Shown one piece after another: positions 59,805-64,000 of a stretch of 64,000 nucleotides of DNA. The stretch is from Paenalicyclobacillus macrosporangiidus. GTDB taxonomy: Bacteria; Bacillota; Bacilli; Alicyclobacillales; Alicyclobacillaceae. How positions within the stretch are numbered: the stretch's first letter is position 1; each line of letters opens with the position of its first letter. Under the pieces are notes generated by a model. It saw only the letters and a list, made by a program, of their open reading frames with translations, was not told the DNA's origin and ran no database searches. The stretch covers positions 62,001 to 126,000 of the forward strand of contig NZ_FPBV01000006.1 of the NCBI RefSeq assembly GCF_900116805.1, in the 5' to 3' direction. The position numbers and the translations under genes were made by a program.

Positions 59805-60371
59805 ATGGCGATCTCTAAGTATCTGAGTCTCATCACGTCGCAGCATAGTTCCCAGCCTAAGTTCATGGCGTGGTTGTCGGCCGCCCTGCAAAAAGTCGAT
59901 GATGGGATGACGATGCTGTCCAGCATGCCGTCTGCGTTCGATCTCGACACCGCGGTCGGCGCTCAATTAGATGTGCTGGGTCAGATTATCGGCCAGCCGA
60001 GAAACATCGGGGTGCCGCTGACTAACTCATCATCCATCCTCGATGACGAGCACTACCGGATGGTCCTGCGTGCAAAGATCGCGCGCAATCAGTGGGATGG
60101 CAGCATTCCACAGATCTACGACATCTGGGACAACGCCTTCCCAGGTACACAATTGCAACTCATCGACGATCAAGATATGACCATGCAGGCCGTCATCACG
60201 AATCTCACCGACAATATGTCGGTGGAACTGGTGACGGCTGGTCTCATCATACCGAAGCCCATGGGTGTGACTCTGAGCATCGTAGCAAACACGGTGATTT
60301 CCGAACCTGTGTATTCGGCGGCGCTTGTTACTGGTTGGGATGTTACAACTCTCACCGTTCCATCTTCGTAA
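59805..60371 (+). CDS. Baseplate-associated protein, DUF2612 family
   Basis: A 188-residue protein (FDLDTAVGAQLDVLGQIIGQ, DDEHYRMVLRAKIARNQWDG, SIPQIYDIWDNAFPG) of DUF2612, equivalent in position to gpI-like proteins joining fibre to baseplate. Confidence 0.9.
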   Translation: MAISKYLSLITSQHSSQPKFMAWLSAALQKVDDGMTMLSSMPSAFDLDTAVGAQLDVLGQIIGQPRNIGVPLTNSSSILDDEHYRMVLRAKIARNQWDGSIPQIYDIWDNAFPGTQLQLIDDQDMTMQAVITNLTDNMSVELVTAGLIIPKPMGVTLSIVANTVISEPVYSAALVTGWDVTTLTVPSS

Positions 60372-60385
60372 AAGGAGGGTGACGC

Positions 60386-61615
60386 ATGGCGGTCTATGGA
60401 AACATGGTCCTGACGCAGCGTGGACAAGCACTTTACAGCAAGGTTCAAGCAGGCGCCACTCTGACCTTCACACGCATGCAGATCGGCTCGGGCCAACTTC
60501 AAAGCGGGCAGGATCCTACGACTTTCACTGCGCTCATATCCCCCATCGACTGGGTGACGATCAACTCCGTCACAAGCAGCGGTGGAACGGCCTTGGTGCG
60601 CGGGATCTATCAAAACACGAACCTCACCCAGTCGACGTACACGTGCGAGATCGGACTTTTTGCGCAGGATCCCGACCTGGGAGAAATTCTGTACGCCTAC
60701 GCCAATGCAGGCACACAGGGAGATACATTCCCGCCATATGCAGATGGACCGTTCGCGCGCAATTTCCAGATCAACATCGCGGTAGGGAATGCGACCAATG
60801 TCACGGCGACAGTACCGGACGGTACGTACGTCACTGTGGCGGAAGTAGGCGCACCAAACGGCGTGGCGCCCCTTGGTCCGGATGGTCAGATACCGGCGAA
60901 CTACCTGCAACACGCGCCCAATCCGGGAGGCGCCACACCCACGACAGCGGGCCTCGTAAAGACTACGGGGACCAGTGGAGTGGCTGTTACAAACGATGAC
61001 CCGGTGTACACGCATGCCGCGCGAACCGACCAGGCCAACACCTTCACGGCGAAGCAGACATTTAGCGGGGGCTTTGATCTCCCTGCAGGGCAGTCGGGCA
61101 CTGTAGAAGGGACGCTGTCTGCCGGCACAGGCGGGACGATCCATGCGACCAACTCGGACAACCTGGGAGGGAATCCGCCGAGTTATTATCTTCCGGCAAC
61201 CGCTCAGGCGGCAGACTCTGCGAAACTCGGGGGCAAAACGCCAAGCTACTACCTTCCTGCCACGGCCCAGGCTGCAGATTCCGCGAAACTAGGTGGACAG
61301 CCGCCAAGTTACTACGCACCAATCAGCAGTCCCAACTTTTCCGGAACACCCCAAGCTGGTGGGAAGAATCTTTTGCAAGCCATCAGCGGCGGATATAAGG
61401 TGCAGAGCGGAATTACATCGTACTCGTCAGCATCATCGGGAACCATTACGTTCCCTACACCTTTCACAAGTACACCCATTGTTGTCGCATGTAGCGATGC
61501 AGGTAATAACGCAAGTTCAGCTATCGCTGTGACTTCAGTTAGCACAGCATCGTTTTCTTGGACCGAAAACTACGGAGGTAAAAATACTATTTATTGGGTT
61601 GCAATCGGTAGCTAA
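60386..61615 (+). CDS. Tail fibre protein with tandem repeats
   Basis: A 409-residue fibre. The N-terminal ~150 residues (GNMVLTQRGQALYSKVQAGA, LTFTRMQIGSGQL, YTCEIGLFAQDPDLGEILYA) are the phage-tail-collar/gpH-type anchor. A linker follows, then 21-residue repeats (61163-61320) and a C-terminal receptor-like domain (GTITFPTPFTSTPIVVACSD ... NTIYWVAIGS) of gp53/H-lectin style. AAAAGGAGGGTGACGC precedes the ATG. Confidence 0.88.
   Translation: MAVYGNMVLTQRGQALYSKVQAGATLTFTRMQIGSGQLQSGQDPTTFTALISPIDWVTINSVTSSGGTALVRGIYQNTNLTQSTYTCEIGLFAQDPDLGEILYAYANAGTQGDTFPPYADGPFARNFQINIAVGNATNVTATVPDGTYVTVAEVGAPNGVAPLGPDGQIPANYLQHAPNPGGATPTTAGLVKTTGTSGVAVTNDDPVYTHAARTDQANTFTAKQTFSGGFDLPAGQSGTVEGTLSAGTGGTIHATNSDNLGGNPPSYYLPATAQAADSAKLGGKTPSYYLPATAQAADSAKLGGQPPSYYAPISSPNFSGTPQAGGKNLLQAISGGYKVQSGITSYSSASSGTITFPTPFTSTPIVVACSDAGNNASSAIAVTSVSTASFSWTENYGGKNTIYWVAIGS
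61163..61320 (+). repeat. In-gene tandem repeat, 63-bp period
   Basis: Two full units and one partial unit beginning at 61163, 61226 and 61289 encode LGGxxPSYYLPATAQAADSA-type segments. Units differ at many third positions, so the repeat is old and under protein-level selection. Confidence 0.85.
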
Positions 61616-61628
61616 GGAGGGGTGACAA

Positions 61629-62204
61629 ATGAATTACTGGTTTTTATACACAACTGCAACGGGAGAAATATATGAAGCACCTTATCTAGGTAACGCCACT
61701 GAATGGACGAACATTCCCGAAGGCTGTGCGGTTCTCGGCCCTATCGATCAGTCTGATCCCACGGCGACCGACGCATGGCAACACCCGAATCATTACGCAG
61801 TCCAAAATGGTCAGCTCGTAAAGACAGTGACGGATGCGCAGTTACTGGCTGAGGCACAGCAGGCCAGGATTGCATTCCTGGACCAACAACTCACCGCCAC
61901 GTATAACGCCGGATTTACGTCGTCGGCCACCGGAACATCTATCACCTGGCCATTTGACGACAAGAGCCAGATTAAATGGAATTGGCTACTGAGCGTCATC
62001 GCCGCGGGAACATTCCCGGCCAGCGGCGTCCAGGTCAAGGATCTGGCCGGGAATACCTACACGATTACCGATGTCAATGTTGCGAAGGCATTGTGCATCG
62101 ACGCTCAGAACTTCTATTTGCAGTGGGATTCCCACTATCACTCGTTGGTCCAGCAGGTGCAGGCGGCTACGACAGTTGATCAAGTCGATGCTATCACGTG
62201 GTGA
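61629..62204 (+). CDS. Tail fibre assembly protein, DUF4376-like
   Basis: A 191-residue protein whose C-terminal half (ITWPFDDKSQIKWNWLLSVI, VKDLAGNTYTITDVNVAKAL, FYLQWDSHYHSLVQQVQAAT) fits DUF4376, a fibre chaperone/adhesin-associated domain. AAGGAGGGGTGACAA precedes the ATG. The end overlaps the reverse-strand glycosyltransferase by 11 bases. Confidence 0.85.
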   Translation: MNYWFLYTTATGEIYEAPYLGNATEWTNIPEGCAVLGPIDQSDPTATDAWQHPNHYAVQNGQLVKTVTDAQLLAEAQQARIAFLDQQLTATYNAGFTSSATGTSITWPFDDKSQIKWNWLLSVIAAGTFPASGVQVKDLAGNTYTITDVNVAKALCIDAQNFYLQWDSHYHSLVQQVQAATTVDQVDAITW

Positions 62205-63465
62205 GTTGGCGAAGCATGTGCTCGGCCTTCTGTCTTATGGAAGGATCAAAGTCGGCTGTGCCTCGGTACGTGCTTGCGAGTTGCATGGCGCGTTCAAAAC
62301 ATGATCGACTGCCAATGTGGTCACCTTTACCCATTCGGATTACGCCGAGGAGATACCATCCATCTGGATAGTCTGGGAAATCTGCAGTTAGTCGCTCAAT
62401 GGCATCGGCTGCGGTTTCTCTGTCGTTGCAGGCAAGACATACGTCATAAAGAAGTTTGCGGATAGACGGAACAAGCGCCAATTTTACTTCGCAACGGCTT
62501 AGTTCATCCGCCTTCTTTGCGTGCCCTAAAGCCTGTTCATGTTCTCCAAGATGGAAATATTCACGAGCTAAGTAGTAGTGAAACCTAACATTGTTCGGGT
62601 TATCATGGATAGCCCGCTCCAAAATCCCGATATTCCGCTGACACTTATCACGGATGGAGACCACATCAGGGTCATACCCATCGTGAAAAAAGCGAATTCG
62701 CACTTGGGTTGTCTGTATGTATTGACTATCGTGTGTTTCAAGGAATTCGTGGATAGGATCGGCCCAGCGCATGCCATCACTTAGCTGATGCATCCTCGTG
62801 ATTTTGAGAGGATGTATTTGTCCATTGATGCGATTCATTTGTAGAGCAGTCAGTGCCAGGGAACGTCCAGTAAAAAGTGCCGCAGCGATTCTGATGTTGT
62901 CGCGATCCTCTGGATACAAGATTTCATCTGAGTCTATGGCGATAGCCCATTCGCTTGTGACGAACGACAGTGCATAGTTTCTTGCCGCAGCAAAGTCATC
63001 ACACCACTCAAAGTTGTGCACTGGTATCCCAAACGACTCTACGATTTGCACCGTGTCGTCAGTCGAACCAGTGTCAACGACGACGATTTCATCCACAGCA
63101 CCCTGCAACGCTTCCAGGCATTGACGGATGGTGCGACTGCTGTCGCGGGTGAGGATGCAAGCCGATACGGTCACATGCGGGACTTCGAGAAGGCGCAGAA
63201 CCGCCTTATCCTCCCGACCTTCGCCAGCCGCTTCCGCATCACGCCAAGCCTGTTGAATCCACGTCGCAAACGGGTCGAGCAGGGCGGCACGTTCAAAGCA
63301 AAGTTTCGCCATCCTTCCGCGCTTCAGACCAACCATCGCCTGCCCGAGAAAAGTCCATGCTTGCGCGTCGATACGGTTTAAGGTAAGGCGGTCGATTGCT
63401 GCGTAACGCACGCTGTCAAACTTGCGCTGCTTGATGAGTTCGATGATTTGCTCGTTGCTCTTCAC
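62194..63465 (-). CDS. GT2-family glycosyltransferase with TPR-like regions
   Basis: A 423-residue protein. An N-terminal TPR-like helix pair (residues 1-75) precedes a GT2 domain: VSACILTRDSSRTIRQCLEA, VDEIVVVDTGSTDDTVQIVE, EWAIAIDSDEIL (DxD-type site). The C-terminal ~170 residues are TPR repeats (FHYYLAREYFHLGEHEQALG, PDYPDGWYLLGVIRMGKGDH). The architecture recalls SunS-like protein glycosyltransferases. It lies on the reverse strand between fibre and lysis genes, so it may modify the fibre, a cell-surface glycan or a peptide. GTG 63465 after AAGGAGTG. Confidence 0.88.
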   Translation of the reverse strand: MKSNEQIIELIKQRKFDSVRYAAIDRLTLNRIDAQAWTFLGQAMVGLKRGRMAKLCFERAALLDPFATWIQQAWRDAEAAGEGREDKAVLRLLEVPHVTVSACILTRDSSRTIRQCLEALQGAVDEIVVVDTGSTDDTVQIVESFGIPVHNFEWCDDFAAARNYALSFVTSEWAIAIDSDEILYPEDRDNIRIAAALFTGRSLALTALQMNRINGQIHPLKITRMHQLSDGMRWADPIHEFLETHDSQYIQTTQVRIRFFHDGYDPDVVSIRDKCQRNIGILERAIHDNPNNVRFHYYLAREYFHLGEHEQALGHAKKADELSRCEVKLALVPSIRKLLYDVCLACNDRETAADAIERLTADFPDYPDGWYLLGVIRMGKGDHIGSRSCFERAMQLASTYRGTADFDPSIRQKAEHMLRQLTT

Positions 63466-63500
63466 TGTGGCTTCACTCCTTGCTTAGATAGTACACGATC

Positions 63501-63521
63501 CGCGCCAATAAGGCGCTTTTT
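63501..63521 (+). terminator. Short terminator-like hairpin
   Basis: GCGCC (63502-63506) pairs with GGCGC (63512-63516) around AATAA and is followed by five T. It would end rightward transcripts running antisense to the glycosyltransferase just before the next gene. Confidence 0.5.
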
Positions 63522-63544
63522 CATGCTCAGGAGGTGATTCAGGG

Positions 63545-64000
63545 ATGGTCCCAGGCATCCAACCGGGCGACGTGCTCCTATTCCGCGACGGCACCGGCCT
63601 GCTGGAGCGTGGAATCGATTTCTTCGAGACACTGGAGGATGGTCCGCAGCCCGTGATGTACCACCACGCTGCGATTGCGTTGGGCGACCACGCGAAGATC
63701 GAAGCCCTGCTGAGGGTGGAGATCACGGCACTGGCGGACACCGGAAACTTCGACGTATTCCGGCCTCCCGTCGACATCGGCCGACGACGAGAGGCGTTGC
63801 GAGCCCTCCGAAGCCTGCAAGGCCAACGATACGACTACCTGCTTATCCTGGACGACGCCCTGCGGTACGCCACGCGGGGCGTTATTCATTTGCCGCGGCG
63901 GTGGGTGGAGTCATGGGAGCGGCGGCGGAAGATATGCAGTTCGCTGGTGGCGTACTATCTGCGGAAAGCGGGATTCCGGTCGAAGAAGCTGAGGCGCTGG
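63545..64000 (+). CDS. YiiX-like permuted NlpC/P60-type (papain-fold) protein, 3' truncated by window edge
   Basis: Frame open from ATG 63545 (TCAGGAGGTGATTC upstream) to the window end, 152 codons seen. Motifs fit the circularly permuted papain-like YiiX family: GIQPGDVLLFRDGTGLLERG, His in MYHHAAIALGDHAKIEALLR, and a later Cys in KICSSLVAYYLRKAG. In a phage late region such a protein could be a wall- or lipid-amide hydrolase involved in lysis or entry (inference). Confidence 0.72.
   Translation, partial: MVPGIQPGDVLLFRDGTGLLERGIDFFETLEDGPQPVMYHHAAIALGDHAKIEALLRVEITALADTGNFDVFRPPVDIGRRREALRALRSLQGQRYDYLLILDDALRYATRGVIHLPRRWVESWERRRKICSSLVAYYLRKAGFRSKKLRRW

Larger units (their letters stand above)
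17609..64000. mobile_element. Myovirus-like prophage, right end outside the window
   Basis: Continuous phage gene order: serine integrase, divergent repressor/Cro region, replication genes, sigma and ArpU-like regulators, terminase, portal, capsid, sheath, tube, tape measure, baseplate, fibre. No frameshifted structural gene was seen other than the programmed one in the tail chaperone, so it may be inducible. The lysis genes and right attachment site are outside the window. Confidence 0.95.

Noticed and set aside
61163-61320. Repeats that could suggest a CRISPR array
   Set aside because: Repeats are contiguous, in frame and coding; no spacers. No CRISPR array was seen in the window.

Overview
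The window reads as a high-GC, spore-forming-type Firmicute chromosome (Alicyclobacillaceae or a relative is my inference) followed by a large, apparently intact prophage that runs off the right edge. Evidence for the host type is the strong GGAGG Shine-Dalgarno sites before nearly every gene, frequent GTG and TTG starts, a Bacillus-type PhoP box, and host proteins of Firmicute type (GlmS, DedA, Pit plus DUF47, PhoP-PhoR).

Host part, 1 to about 17,600. The window opens inside glmS. A decayed stretch follows with a broken MerR/TipA-type regulator and a truncated hydrolase. Next come a MntP/YtaF-like membrane protein, a pirin, a class II aldolase-like protein, an SDR plus GT4 glycosyltransferase pair, and a uracil-DNA-glycosylase-like protein. 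A phosphate block consists of the Pit permease and its DUF47 partner, transcribed leftward, and phoP-phoR, transcribed rightward. A four-repeat PhoP box lies between them, oriented toward the pit genes. DedA, a lone ABC ATPase, a second SDR and glycerate kinase complete the host part.

Prophage, about 17,609 to beyond 64,000. It enters at a large serine recombinase whose stop codon abuts the 3' piece of a broken host reading frame (left attachment junction). The lysogeny module reads leftward: recombinase, lipoprotein, BRCT protein, ImmA-like peptidase, XRE repressor. It faces a Cro-like gene and a Rha/KilAC antirepressor across four GTTCC-N5-GGAAC operators. A second, smaller XRE switch lies at 24.0-24.9 kb. 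The early region holds Gam, a protein with an SSB-like acidic tail, a DnaD-like initiator, a DnaC-like loader, a sigma factor, C5 and N6 DNA methyltransferases, RusA and many small overlapping genes, ending in an ArpU-like late regulator.

Between ArpU and the terminase lies about 1.1 kb with no gene but dense RNA structure: a probable giant ornate RNA of GOLLD/ROOL style with an embedded tRNA-like domain and its own extended -10 promoter. Packaging and head genes follow (PBSX-type TerS/TerL, DUF1073 portal, MuF, DUF2213 protease, cement protein, DUF2184 capsid). The contractile-tail set follows: DUF3383 sheath, DUF3277 tube, a tail chaperone with a -1 frameshift, tape measure, a hub with a fused lysozyme-like domain, Gp138 spike, gp25-like, baseplate J, DUF2612, fibre and fibre chaperone. 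The phage is therefore myovirus-like. Reverse-strand cargo genes (DUF6173, Pmp3 protein, a TPR-GT2 glycosyltransferase) sit inside the late region. The window ends within a YiiX-like permuted papain-fold protein.

The two most unusual items are the giant structured RNA (38,692-39,702) and a 175-codon reading frame nested inside the C5 methyltransferase gene in which both frames look like real protein families.
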